A DNA stretch of 21,809 bases from a virus: IMG/VR virus record IMGVR_UViG_3300042991_000074, positions 1 to 21,809 of that record; one strand, 5' to 3'. Below the pieces are notes generated by a model. That model saw only the letters and a list, made by a program, of their open reading frames with translations, made no database searches and was not told the DNA's origin. Position numbers and translations under genes: made by a program. Positions within the stretch are counted from its first letter, which is position 1; every line of letters begins with the position of its first letter. Positions 14,177 to 21,809 of this stretch are shown one piece after another.

Positions 14177-17100
14177 CAACAAGCCCAAACATCCCTGCAA
14201 TTTCCAACAAGGCTACGTCATCAGAGATCAAGACAGCCATTGACCGTCTTCGTGGGTACTTCGTCGGAGTCCAACGGGAAGGCGGGGCTGTTACGGTACA
14301 GGAATTAATCAAAGCCAAAATCGCGCGGATGAACAAATACGGGCAGCTTGTAGTTGATGACTTCTATGAGGTGCCGGACGGCGCAAGCCTTACAGATGAA
14401 CAGCTTATCACGCTCAATGGGGCAAAACTTATTATTGATGGCATAGCCAGCGACGGGATATTCTCTACCATTGAGAAGGCACAATGGAAAGACACATGGG
14501 ACAACCTTCTGGCTGAGGCCGGGCAGATACAAATACAATGTATTGCTGATGGTTTCACAAGCGAACCATATAAAAACGTATATGATGCCAGCAACACGGC
14601 CGAGTATAACAACTGGATAACAGCCGGTCTAGACCTTGAGGAATATATGCTTGCCCCCGCTCCTGATGGGGCTGACTGGGGTGACCTGGAGCGGAATACC
14701 GTCATAACTCCCCTTACGTTTAAGGGCTTTTGGGACAATTACTTTGTTACAAGGCAAATCATCCTGAACGCGATCACCCTGGCAAGGGGTTTGACCCCTG
14801 ACCAGCTTGAGGATATCGAGGATGCGAATAATCTTGTCTCTGGTATTTCAGAGGATGGAATATTCTCAACCGTGGAGAAACTTCAATGGCGCGGTACGTG
14901 GGATAACCTTGTCGCAGAGGCAGGCGAATTAAAGAATCAGTGCGTTGCTATAGCGATCACAACCGAGCTACACAAGAATGAGTCGCATGTAGACAATGCC
15001 GAAGAATACAATACATGGATAACAGCAGGGAATACCCTCTATGAGTACATGGAGGTTACGGCGCAATGGAACGATACAACGCAGAATACAGCTATTACCC
15101 CTGCAACATTTGATTCCAACTGGAATGATTACCTTGTTGCCCGTCAAGTATTGATTAACAAGGTTGGCTTGACGGTAGGTTTTACTCCTACCCAGAAAGC
15201 GGATATAGCCAGTGCGAATACGGTCGTAGCGGGGCTTACTGATGATGGCATGATGTCGTCTGTTGAGAAGAAGCAGTATCGAGAAACTTGGGAAGCAGCA
15301 CTTCAGGAATACGATGCACTCTCAGCCCAAGTAACAGCATTTTCCCTTACAAGCTCTGCCGAGTGGGTTAATTTTAACGATGCTTGCACTAAGGCCACAT
15401 CGCCGATAGGGTTAGGCCCATATATGGAGATGTTTTGGGGTGTAGCCTATGCCAATATTGGTATTGACACCACCTTTGTATCAGTGGGATCAGATGCCGC
15501 AGAGTTCAGGTCAAAGTGGAATCTGTATTTCAACACTAAGCAGACATTGATTAACAAGCTCGCTGACGTTGCCGCCACACGAGCTAATTGGTCAGGAATT
15601 GCCGACGATGACAGTAATAGGCCGGAAAATAACGCAACAGTTGGCTCCCCGGCGGGCACGTATGTAGGCGGTACGCTGGCCGAGACAGTTGAGCAGAATG
15701 CAGCCGATGCGCTTGCAGGTGCTTACACAAAAACAAAATTAGAGGTAGATTTGAATGCTGGCGTAGGTGATATCCTTGCAGGTTCCGGCGGTGATTATCG
15801 GCTTGATGTTGATACTGCTGGCGGCTTGATAATTATCAAGCACAAGGATGTCGTCTATGGAGGGACAGCATCAACGGGAACAAATAAGCCAGCAATCGCG
15901 TTGTCTTCGACCGGGATTGCCATGGGGGTAAACAGGTCGTCAGATGGGCTGTGGGTGGCCTCCGTGTCCATATCAGCATCAACAGGGAATGCCACTTTTG
16001 CCGGAACTGTAAACGCCACAGCGGGGACGTTTAGCGGGAATATCTCAGTCGGTGGATACCTTCAAATAGGGAGTGGTGGTGTTTTTAGATGTGCTAAAGC
16101 AAGCTATTCCGACGCTGCTTCTCCTGGATGGTGGATGGATTATAACGGTGGAGACCCGCAATTCCACATAGGAAATGCTACCAGTTCGTTTAAATATTCA
16201 ACATCTGATGGGGCCGTTGTCACTGGTGCTGTTCTTGGTGCTCCTGCGTCTGGTTCTGACCCTTCACTCATGTCTTGGACATTCTCAGGATCATTCTCTG
16301 CTACTAATTACAGGGATGTTTCATGGACATCAGGGACGTTAAAATTTGCTGATGGCACGACTTATGCGATAACAAGTGGATCAACAGGAAATATGTCTTC
16401 CAGGACATATATCTATTTTGCTAAAACAATTTCTACGACTGCGTTCCAAATCACCACAACAGGAACAGACGCAATCGGTTCGGGCAGAATACAAATAGCG
16501 ATTGCAAAAAACTCCGCCATAACCACGTCAGACGCATTCTTCCAGGTATTCGGAGGCTATGGCGGAATCATGATCGGGGCCGATGAGATAGCGGCGAACT
16601 CGATCACCGCCAACGAAATAAGTTCGACATATGTTTATGCTGGAACAATAGCAGCGGGGAATATAACGACAGGAACGCTTGGCGTATCATTAACCATGGG
16701 CAATACGTTTATTGTCAATTCCTCAGGGAAAATATACAGCACCGGCAAGAGTTCATACGCAAGCACAACAAACGGGTTTTTCCTTGGCTACGACACAGAT
16801 GGGTATAAATTAAATATCGGGGGCAGCGCAAAATACCTGAAATGGAGCGGAACAGACTTAACAGTTGTTGGTGATATTACAGGTTCAACAGGGACGTTTA
16901 GTGGTTCGTTAAGTGCTGCCAATCTGACAGCAGGGAATATTACAGTAGCGGTGTCAATGAACTGCGCCGGGTATGTGTCATGCACAGGCATTAGCACAAC
17001 CACATTCAGCACAATCAAATTCCCAACAGGTACAGTGACGTGCCGGTGTTCGTTATCCGGTTACAACACAACATCAACGGAATCCTCCTCAGATGCAAGG

Positions 17101-17442
17101 TGCGGCGTTATTGGCAGGGCGACAAGTACAAGCTACCCCGGCGCGGGTGTTTTGGGGGTGAACACAACCGCTACTCACGGGATAGGTGTAGTCGGGTACG
17201 GTGGTGCGCATGGGGTGTATGCGACCTGTAATAGCGGGGGACGGGCCATTTACGCACAGGCATACAGTACGTCACAGGTTGCATTAGAAGTAAGCGGGAA
17301 AGTTAATTTATTGCAATCGGCGACAACAGGAACGGCAACGGCGACATTCCCCGGATCAAACAAGCCGGGATCAAACACAACTAACGGCTGGATAGATATT
17401 CAGTTAAACGGAACCACATATTACATACCAGTGTGGACATAA
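14173..17442 (+). CDS. Large tail adhesin/receptor-binding protein with three helical repeats (1089 aa)
   Basis: Probably the host-recognition fibre or tail tip. Three related helical repeats begin near residues 86, 220 and 350, about 130 aa apart, each opening with DGIFSTIEKAQW-like text and closing with a W/F-x-x-Y...R/K-Q-x-L/I-I-N helix. Such modules occur in gpJ-like and central tail proteins. The second half is beta-rich and Ser/Thr/Gly-rich, with two related segments (nt 16075-16230 and 16720-16875) such as FFLGYDTDGYKLNIGG. Residues about 978-1028 contain GV-G repeats (GVIG, GVLG, GVVG, GVYA). The end (WIDIQLNGTTYYIPVW) is typical of fibre tips. Six cysteines cluster near the C-terminus, unusual for a fibre. 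The start overlaps the nozzle stop. Confidence 0.82.
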   Translation: MTTSPNIPAISNKATSSEIKTAIDRLRGYFVGVQREGGAVTVQELIKAKIARMNKYGQLVVDDFYEVPDGASLTDEQLITLNGAKLIIDGIASDGIFSTIEKAQWKDTWDNLLAEAGQIQIQCIADGFTSEPYKNVYDASNTAEYNNWITAGLDLEEYMLAPAPDGADWGDLERNTVITPLTFKGFWDNYFVTRQIILNAITLARGLTPDQLEDIEDANNLVSGISEDGIFSTVEKLQWRGTWDNLVAEAGELKNQCVAIAITTELHKNESHVDNAEEYNTWITAGNTLYEYMEVTAQWNDTTQNTAITPATFDSNWNDYLVARQVLINKVGLTVGFTPTQKADIASANTVVAGLTDDGMMSSVEKKQYRETWEAALQEYDALSAQVTAFSLTSSAEWVNFNDACTKATSPIGLGPYMEMFWGVAYANIGIDTTFVSVGSDAAEFRSKWNLYFNTKQTLINKLADVAATRANWSGIADDDSNRPENNATVGSPAGTYVGGTLAETVEQNAADALAGAYTKTKLEVDLNAGVGDILAGSGGDYRLDVDTAGGLIIIKHKDVVYGGTASTGTNKPAIALSSTGIAMGVNRSSDGLWVASVSISASTGNATFAGTVNATAGTFSGNISVGGYLQIGSGGVFRCAKASYSDAASPGWWMDYNGGDPQFHIGNATSSFKYSTSDGAVVTGAVLGAPASGSDPSLMSWTFSGSFSATNYRDVSWTSGTLKFADGTTYAITSGSTGNMSSRTYIYFAKTISTTAFQITTTGTDAIGSGRIQIAIAKNSAITTSDAFFQVFGGYGGIMIGADEIAANSITANEISSTYVYAGTIAAGNITTGTLGVSLTMGNTFIVNSSGKIYSTGKSSYASTTNGFFLGYDTDGYKLNIGGSAKYLKWSGTDLTVVGDITGSTGTFSGSLSAANLTAGNITVAVSMNCAGYVSCTGISTTTFSTIKFPTGTVTCRCSLSGYNTTSTESSSDARCGVIGRATSTSYPGAGVLGVNTTATHGIGVVGYGGAHGVYATCNSGGRAIYAQAYSTSQVALEVSGKVNLLQSATTGTATATFPGSNKPGSNTTNGWIDIQLNGTTYYIPVWT

Positions 17443-17453
17443 AAGAGAGAACC

Positions 17454-17624
17454 ATGACTGAAGAAACAAAGCAAGCATTGGTGAAATTATTTGAAGATAA
17501 TATTGGCAACCGTATTACGGTAGCTCTCGCAAATGGGATGTTGGGCGAGATCGGGAAACTTATAGAGCCGCAAGAGAATCCGCTGGCGGCAATATTCAAT
17601 AAAGACATCCATGATCCTCAATAG
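17454..17624 (+). CDS. Small hypothetical protein (56 aa)
   Basis: An unrecognised small, probably helical, slightly acidic protein with a central NIGNRITVALANGMLGEIG segment. The ATG at 17454 is preferred over the upstream GTG at 17433, which overlaps the adhesin, because AGAGAGA lies just before it. It sits between adhesin and SGNH hydrolase, where small fibre chaperones or attachment adaptors can occur, but nothing in the sequence proves that. The last 14 bases overlap an alternative early start of the next frame. Confidence 0.6.
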   Translation: MTEETKQALVKLFEDNIGNRITVALANGMLGEIGKLIEPQENPLAAIFNKDIHDPQ

Positions 17625-17667
17625 ATGGATATTGGTTTTATTGCTGACATTAGGTGGAGATAAAACA

Positions 17668-18225
17668 ATGGCTAAAGTGCCGGTGATTGGATTTATTGGG
17701 GCGAGTTACAGTTCTGCGTTTAGAATTGACGGGACTGCAATAAATGGTGGGCGCTATATGGTGCTGCCCGACGCACTGAGACGGATCAGCGATTACTGGG
17801 TTGTCTCAACCGCATGGGCCGGAGCTGGCGGTAACGACTACGGGCGGCAAGCGAATGATCTTGTTGTCAAGACAACAACAGATAAAGGGGAACTGACCCT
17901 TGACGTGGTAGTGATTGACATAGTGGGACAATGCGCTTTGAACGATTGCACAAACGACGAGCAAGACAATCTTGTCGGGATAGTAAAGGAACTGGCGGTA
18001 CTCGCATACGCAAACAATGTTAAGGTGATTGTGACAGGCTACCCGGAGATTGCTCAATTACAATGGAGAGAAAAGTACCAAGATGCCATGCAAGCAGACC
18101 CACTGGTTCATTATGTCCAGATATATGATGGGGCACAAGTCTTTGATGGGGTACATCCTGTAAAGGAGTCTATGATGATTGCAGCGGTGAGGCTGAAAGA
18201 GGCGATAGAGAAGATAGGAGATTAA
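17668..18225 (+). CDS. SGNH/GDSL-type hydrolase, likely tail-associated esterase (185 aa)
   Basis: Likely removes acyl groups from host surface polysaccharide. Block I is GFIGASYSS, with catalytic Ser13 and Ala in place of the usual Asp of GDS. A block II-like AGAGGND follows, then a block III-like VVVIDIVGQCALND (Gly87, Asn92), and block V FDGVHP (Asp160, His163) completes the Ser-Asp/His set. The spacing and length fit small SGNH domains. ATG 17668 has GGAG at eight bases. An ATG at 17611 would add a hydrophobic N-terminus (WILVLLLTLGG) that looks signal-like but has no ribosome site and overlaps the upstream gene. Position right after the adhesin supports a tail enzyme. Confidence 0.8.
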   Translation: MAKVPVIGFIGASYSSAFRIDGTAINGGRYMVLPDALRRISDYWVVSTAWAGAGGNDYGRQANDLVVKTTTDKGELTLDVVVIDIVGQCALNDCTNDEQDNLVGIVKELAVLAYANNVKVIVTGYPEIAQLQWREKYQDAMQADPLVHYVQIYDGAQVFDGVHPVKESMMIAAVRLKEAIEKIGD

Positions 18226-18227
18226 GC

Positions 18228-18776
18228 ATGGGCGACGACATTGTTGACGGATATGGCATTGATGACAGCGGAAGACCGGTTAATTTGCATGGAGAGTACC
18301 CACCTGGATGGGAAAAGAATTTAGATGGAAGATGGGAAAAGGTGCCGACGGGTGACGAGTCTACCCTCATGGACTTTTCCGATCCTGTCACCGTTAACGC
18401 CGCTGATGGCCTGGTGAACGGAAAGGCTTCTGATACCTATGCCCAGATAAGTAGGGAACAATGGGAGGATTACAAGAATCGGTTTATCCCGCTTGAGGAT
18501 AGGCTGTTAAACGCTTACGACAACCAAGATATGAAACAGCAAAGGTTGGCTGATGTGACAAAGAGTGCCAACGCTGCCAGCGACAATGCTGTTTATGCCG
18601 GAAAAAGACAACTTGCAAGGTATGGCCTGAATTATGGTGATCAAAAGGGCATAGTCAGGGAGGCAGGGCTTTTAAAGGCAACAAATGCCATAGATGCCCA
18701 AAATAACAATCGTGGACTCATGGCAGAAAGAGATGAGGCGCTGCTTTCCGGTGGGGTGACAGCAAGGGGCGTATGA
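18228..18776 (+). CDS. Putative internal/ejection-type virion protein, paralogue A (182 aa)
   Basis: No named family. Residues about 65-100 (YAQISREQWEDYKNRFIPLE) match a segment of the gene at 19171 (LAQISNEQWHQYTTRLAPYE), and both continue into a helical, Ala/Asn/Asp-rich region with no membrane span. The N-terminus (PPGWEKNLDGRWEKVP) is unlike the paralogue and may be a separate module. Such QW-x-x-Y...P-x-E proteins are common next to DNA-ejection genes in podoviruses, so a virion role is inferred. TAGGAG lies upstream of the ATG. The stop overlaps the GNAT-like start (ATGA). Confidence 0.65.
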   Translation: MGDDIVDGYGIDDSGRPVNLHGEYPPGWEKNLDGRWEKVPTGDESTLMDFSDPVTVNAADGLVNGKASDTYAQISREQWEDYKNRFIPLEDRLLNAYDNQDMKQQRLADVTKSANAASDNAVYAGKRQLARYGLNYGDQKGIVREAGLLKATNAIDAQNNNRGLMAERDEALLSGGVTARGV

Positions 18777-19174
18777 TATCCAACTACCAAACTAAAGACT
18801 ATGAATCTGTGGTTGCCCTACTGAATGACTGCAAAGTTGACCCGCCGACTTGCCCTGAAGAATTGTTCGGCCCTTGCTTTGTGGCAAAGCGAGACGGTGA
18901 TTTAATAGGATGTATTCACGTCCTGGTGGGGGAAGGCTCAAAGGCGTATGTTGACTTTCTTGCAATCAGGGAGGAATGGCGATCATCCCTCTGCTTATAT
19001 TATCTACTGAGACAGTTGAGAGAAGTTCTCACAGGGCGCGGGATAAAGAAAATCATGTTCCATGTAGAGAAAGACAATCCCCGGATGGTCGAGCAATTAT
19101 TCAAGCGGAGAGCGGATTACAGGATAAGAAAGCTGAACGATCTGCACTATTTTACAATGGAGATTTTAGGATGA
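18773..19174 (+). CDS. GNAT-like acetyltransferase-fold protein (133 aa)
   Basis: Has the outline of a small GNAT domain: N-terminal helix (YESVVALLND), strands ELFGPCFVAKRDGDLIGCIH, motif A at about residues 60-79 (VDFLAIREEWRSSLCLYYLL), then KKIMFHVEKDNPRMVEQLF and RKLNDLHYFTMEIL. The acetyl-CoA loop is normally R/Q-x-x-G-x-G/A. Here it is REEWRSS without glycine, so cofactor binding may be weak or lost. It sits by ATGA overlaps between two paralogous virion-type genes, suggesting it modifies or assembles with them. Fold call is moderate; activity is unproven. Confidence 0.7.
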   Translation: MISNYQTKDYESVVALLNDCKVDPPTCPEELFGPCFVAKRDGDLIGCIHVLVGEGSKAYVDFLAIREEWRSSLCLYYLLRQLREVLTGRGIKKIMFHVEKDNPRMVEQLFKRRADYRIRKLNDLHYFTMEILG

Positions 19175-19857
19175 GAGTTCATACGAAAATTGTATTAGAT
19201 ATGTCAGATTGTTCAGTCATATTTGAGGAAGGATTCGAGTATGACGGGGCGGTTGACCTGCTAAAAGGCGGAGGGGGTGGTGCGATCGAAGAAACCGCGC
19301 ATGAAAAGGCACTGGCCCAAATCTCAAACGAGCAGTGGCATCAGTACACAACCAGGCTTGCCCCCTACGAAGACAAGCTGATCGCCAAAATCGACACCAC
19401 GGCGGCAGACCAGAGCGCTATAGCTGGCAAGGTGAATGCTGATGTTGCCTCATCTTACGATAACGCTCCGCAGCAGGTCGTCAGCCAGACCGCAGCGCAA
19501 GGGTTAACCCCTGCAAGCGGCCAATTTAAGCAGCGACTTGGGATGAACGCGCTGGAACGCGGGAAGGTTACATCAAGGGCATTGGGAGCAGCAAGTCAGG
19601 CGGCAGACGATCAGACTTATATCAAACTCCAAGAGGCAATAGCGATGGGACGGGGAGAGGCGGCGGACACAACAAGGGATATGACAACTCTTGCCAGAGA
19701 CGCAAGCTCACAGGCCATATCTGATGCCAGGAATTCACAAGATAAGAGCTCCTCGATGGCATCCAGTGTTGCTTCGACGGCAGGGATGGGGCTTGCGGCA
19801 TGGAATAATATGAAGACCCCGACAATCACGGCAGACAAACAGAAGACAAAATTCTGA
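19171..19857 (+). CDS. Putative internal/ejection-type virion protein, paralogue B (228 aa)
   Basis: The N-terminus (TKIVLDMSDCSVIFEEGFEY followed by DGAVDLLKGG) is a pattern seen in small podoviral virion proteins. Residues about 48-70 carry the QW...Y...PYE element shared with the gene at 18228. The rest is Ala/Gln/Ser/Asp-rich and probably helical, with GQFKQRLGMNALERGKV and a C-terminal low-complexity tail. The ATG at 19171 overlaps the GNAT stop as ATGA. The frame is open back to 18976 but that part overlaps the GNAT gene out of frame and has no ribosome site. Probable DNA-ejection or internal head protein, by context. Confidence 0.65.
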   Translation: MRVHTKIVLDMSDCSVIFEEGFEYDGAVDLLKGGGGGAIEETAHEKALAQISNEQWHQYTTRLAPYEDKLIAKIDTTAADQSAIAGKVNADVASSYDNAPQQVVSQTAAQGLTPASGQFKQRLGMNALERGKVTSRALGAASQAADDQTYIKLQEAIAMGRGEAADTTRDMTTLARDASSQAISDARNSQDKSSSMASSVASTAGMGLAAWNNMKTPTITADKQKTKF

Positions 19858-19870
19858 CAGGAGATTTATT

Positions 19871-20173
19871 ATGTCTATTACAGGTCTTGGGCAATCATAT
19901 AAGCATCAAGCAATGAATGGTTTCCGCGATCTATCCACCATGGAGCATCAGCGTGATGCCGCTAATAACGCCTTAGAGCAACAGGAAAAAGCAACGCAGA
20001 TGAGCACCACAATGACAGGCGCAGGCATGGGGGCCGTGGCAGGTGCCGCGTATGGTGCCTCAGCAGGCGCAGGTGGCGGCGCAGCAGCAGGGGCCACATC
20101 TGGGGCGTGGGCAGGCCCAATTGGTGCCGTTGTCGGTGCCGTCGCTGGTTACCTGTTTTCAGAACTCTTTTAA
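19871..20173 (+). CDS. Glycine-zipper membrane-active protein, probable ejection factor (100 aa)
   Basis: Residues 1-45 are polar and helical. Residues 50-96 are an uninterrupted Gly/Ala-rich glycine-zipper (GAGMGAVAGAAYGASAGAG..., GPIGAVVGAVAGYLF) able to pack into a membrane oligomer. There is no classical signal peptide. In short-tailed phages such proteins sit in the ejection cluster and may help form a channel in the cell envelope. AGGAG lies before the ATG, and the leader resembles that of the next gene (GGATGATTTATT versus GGAGATTTATT). Function is inferred. Confidence 0.68.
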   Translation: MSITGLGQSYKHQAMNGFRDLSTMEHQRDAANNALEQQEKATQMSTTMTGAGMGAVAGAAYGASAGAGGGAAAGATSGAWAGPIGAVVGAVAGYLFSELF

Positions 20174-20185
20174 GGATGATTTATT

Positions 20186-21778
20186 ATGCCAAATTATGCA
20201 CTTGACGCGCTACGTGGATATGAGGGTGTGAATAGTATCTACCGGCAGAACAAATTGGATGCCCAGGAGTCAGAGCTTTATAACCGAGCGCGGACGAAAG
20301 AGGATGCGCTGATTGAGGCAAACAGGCTGAGGGGTGCATCGCTTCTCGAATCTGTTTCGGGAGAACAGCAACCGGGAGTGACTGCGCCGATTGCGGCAAA
20401 CGGGCTGAGGGGTGAAACGGGTTCCGCGTCTATTCCAGCAGAACAGCAGGCGGGAGACAGGGAGCTTGTTGCTCAATCCTTTTATAAACACATGACCGAC
20501 AAATGGGGATTTACCCCTGAGCAGTCGGCAAAAGCTATGGGTAAGGCGCAACCGCTTATCAATAACCCAGATCAAGCGGCGGAAGCTATGTCACTGGGTG
20601 ACAATATCGAATCGGCCCTTCGGAGCGGAAAGCTACCAGATCAAAAAGAGCTTACCCGCTATGCGAACATTCTCGGAGCAACGGAACTTGCGAACAGAAA
20701 CGGGGATGATGGATTGGATCGAAAAATCAACGGCACGTATGTTGCTCCGTCCGGTCGGGGGATAATGTTTGACCTTGGAATTACTGACAAGGCAAGCGGC
20801 AGGAAATATAGTGCCCCGGCCACAGTCGGCAAAGGGACTGACGAAAAAGATACCGTCCAAGAGTTCCCGATAAAAGACGTGCTTGCATGGTTCGGCGGGT
20901 CAAGAGAGACATTGAAAGCATTGGTTGAGGCAGAGGCTATGGCTGGCTTGTCCACCACGGCGGACAAATATCAAGCCTACGTCGAGAGGCAGCAGGGCAG
21001 GGGTGAACATATCCAGGATGCGGTTGCTTCTAAACGGGCCATGAGTGGTGAAGATGATTATGCCACAGACGGGAAGAGCATTGTAACCCTCAACGACTTC
21101 AAAAAACTCTCCGCTGAGCAGCAGGCAAAGTTTATACCGCTGAAGCAGCAAGAGATAAATATGAAGCGGGAGCAGTTAGACATTGCAAGGACTGCTGCTG
21201 GGAAGCCGTCTGACCTTGAAAGAAAAATTGCGCAGATTGGGATTATGGTGAAGAATAACGAACTGACCCCAGAAGAGGCCAAGGCCGCCCGGTTGCATAT
21301 CTATGGTGCCATACCGGGAACATCCGACACGGCGCAGATAGGCCTCTTGATGAAGCAAGAAGCGATAGAGCGCGACAAGCAAAACACCATTAACACAATC
21401 GAACAGAAAAGGGCTGCCATCATAGACAAGGATGGTGGCGTTACTGAGCAAAACATCGCCGAAATAAACGTTCTCACTAAGATACTTGGCGAACCGCCAT
21501 TTGTCGCTGTAACGACTCCAGGGGAGAAGCACTTTATTGGCCCCGATGGCGCTCCCACCGTTATCTATAAGCAAGAAACTAAGGTTGGAAGTGGCAATGG
21601 CGAGCAGCAAGGCCCAGAAGATCAAGGAGCGAGTGAAGGGAAAGCCAAGCAGGGCGAAGAAAAGAAAGCTCAAGGCACGGTGCCGCCTGTAAATGAGCGA
21701 GTAGCCGGAAAGACGACGACAACCATAAACGGGCAGGATTTGGTTTGGAACGGAAAAGGCTGGGTAGTCAGCAAATAA
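20186..21778 (+). CDS. Putative large internal virion/ejection protein (530 aa)
   Basis: No named family is recognised. It is long, polar and mostly helical, with a Gln/Glu-rich N-terminus (QNKLDAQESELYNRARTKED), a region with WGFTPEQSAKAMGKAQPLI, a short ordered stretch around residues 180-245 (GTYVAPSGRGIMFDLGITD), coiled segments (LKQQEINMKREQLDIARTA), and a low-complexity Glu/Gln/Gly-rich tail ending in a small domain (TTTINGQDLVWNGKGWVV). Its position after a glycine-zipper protein at the end of the structural block fits an ejection protein stored in the capsid. AAGGA is upstream. The gene is complete in the window. Confidence 0.65.
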   Translation: MPNYALDALRGYEGVNSIYRQNKLDAQESELYNRARTKEDALIEANRLRGASLLESVSGEQQPGVTAPIAANGLRGETGSASIPAEQQAGDRELVAQSFYKHMTDKWGFTPEQSAKAMGKAQPLINNPDQAAEAMSLGDNIESALRSGKLPDQKELTRYANILGATELANRNGDDGLDRKINGTYVAPSGRGIMFDLGITDKASGRKYSAPATVGKGTDEKDTVQEFPIKDVLAWFGGSRETLKALVEAEAMAGLSTTADKYQAYVERQQGRGEHIQDAVASKRAMSGEDDYATDGKSIVTLNDFKKLSAEQQAKFIPLKQQEINMKREQLDIARTAAGKPSDLERKIAQIGIMVKNNELTPEEAKAARLHIYGAIPGTSDTAQIGLLMKQEAIERDKQNTINTIEQKRAAIIDKDGGVTEQNIAEINVLTKILGEPPFVAVTTPGEKHFIGPDGAPTVIYKQETKVGSGNGEQQGPEDQGASEGKAKQGEEKKAQGTVPPVNERVAGKTTTTINGQDLVWNGKGWVVSK

Positions 21779-21799
21779 AAATGCACTTATGGGGATGCT

Positions 21800-21809
21800 A
21801 TGGCATTTG
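21800..21809 (+). CDS. Possible start of the next late gene (partial)
   Basis: An ATG at 21800 (ATG GCA TTT) follows TGGGGAT by a short spacing and continues out of the window. Other ATGs at 21781 and 21794 are possible. Only three codons are visible, so no product can be named. Confidence 0.3.

Noticed and set aside
16960-17442. Diversity-generating retroelement target at the adhesin end
   Set aside because: No reverse transcriptase gene, no template repeat and no second copy of this segment are present in the window.
18976-19170. N-terminal extension of paralogue B
   Set aside because: It overlaps the GNAT-like gene out of frame and lacks a ribosome site, while the ATGA junction at 19171 is typical of this operon.
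21176-21673. 165-codon minus-strand open frame
   Set aside because: It is antisense to the 530-aa gene and shows no independent signals.
1-21809. CRISPR array, tRNA gene, integrase or lysis genes
   Set aside because: None was seen. The only clear direct repeats are the 135-bp block and its internal short sites, which have no spacer structure.

Overview
This window is a stretch of a tailed dsDNA bacteriophage genome, free or integrated, most likely a short-tailed (podovirus-like) phage of a Gram-negative host. The evidence is the gene order: small terminase, large terminase, P22-type portal, scaffold, coat protein of the N4-gp56/DUF4043 kind, neck adaptors, nozzle-like tail protein, large adhesin, then a block of putative internal/ejection proteins. 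No tape measure, sheath, major tail tube, integrase, lysis gene, tRNA or CRISPR was seen. The host cannot be named from sequence alone. The coding style is bacterial: AGGAG-type ribosome binding sites, ATGA stop/start overlaps, and occasional GTG or TTG starts.

Layout. (1) 1-1899: 3' part of a replication gene, a primase/helicase-like P-loop ATPase whose start lies left of the window. (2) 1900-2282: an AT-rich non-coding region with a 135-bp exact tandem duplication, twelve copies of TTGTAC/GTACAA, an 8-bp tandem repeat and a long inverted repeat. It looks like a phage replication origin or iteron array. (3) 2283-2568: a small Cys-rich protein, then a folded RNA region ending in a strong intrinsic terminator. 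(4) 2580-3613, minus strand: a three-gene cassette with its own promoter. It encodes a very acidic 173-aa protein, a 26-aa membrane peptide and an XRE-type HTH protein. Two of the genes share a hairpin/A-tract/AGAAGGAG leader. (5) 3643-3712: a bidirectional terminator followed directly by a rightward extended -10 promoter. (6) 3763 to beyond 21778: one long rightward late operon for packaging, head, neck, tail, adhesin, an SGNH hydrolase and ejection proteins.

How the parts work together. The replication gene probably acts on or near the repeat array. The minus-strand cassette separates early from late genes and may provide regulation or host takeover (inference). The late operon builds the particle. 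Terminase and portal package DNA into a shell formed by coat and scaffold. DUF6682-like and neighbouring adaptors and the nozzle close the head. The 1089-aa adhesin binds the host and an SGNH-type esterase probably trims surface polysaccharide. The last genes (two related small proteins flanking a GNAT-like protein, a glycine-zipper protein and a 530-aa protein) resemble a DNA-ejection set.

The most notable points are the repeat array, the unlisted 26-aa gene with the shared leader in the minus cassette, and the GNAT-like gene between two paralogous virion-type genes.
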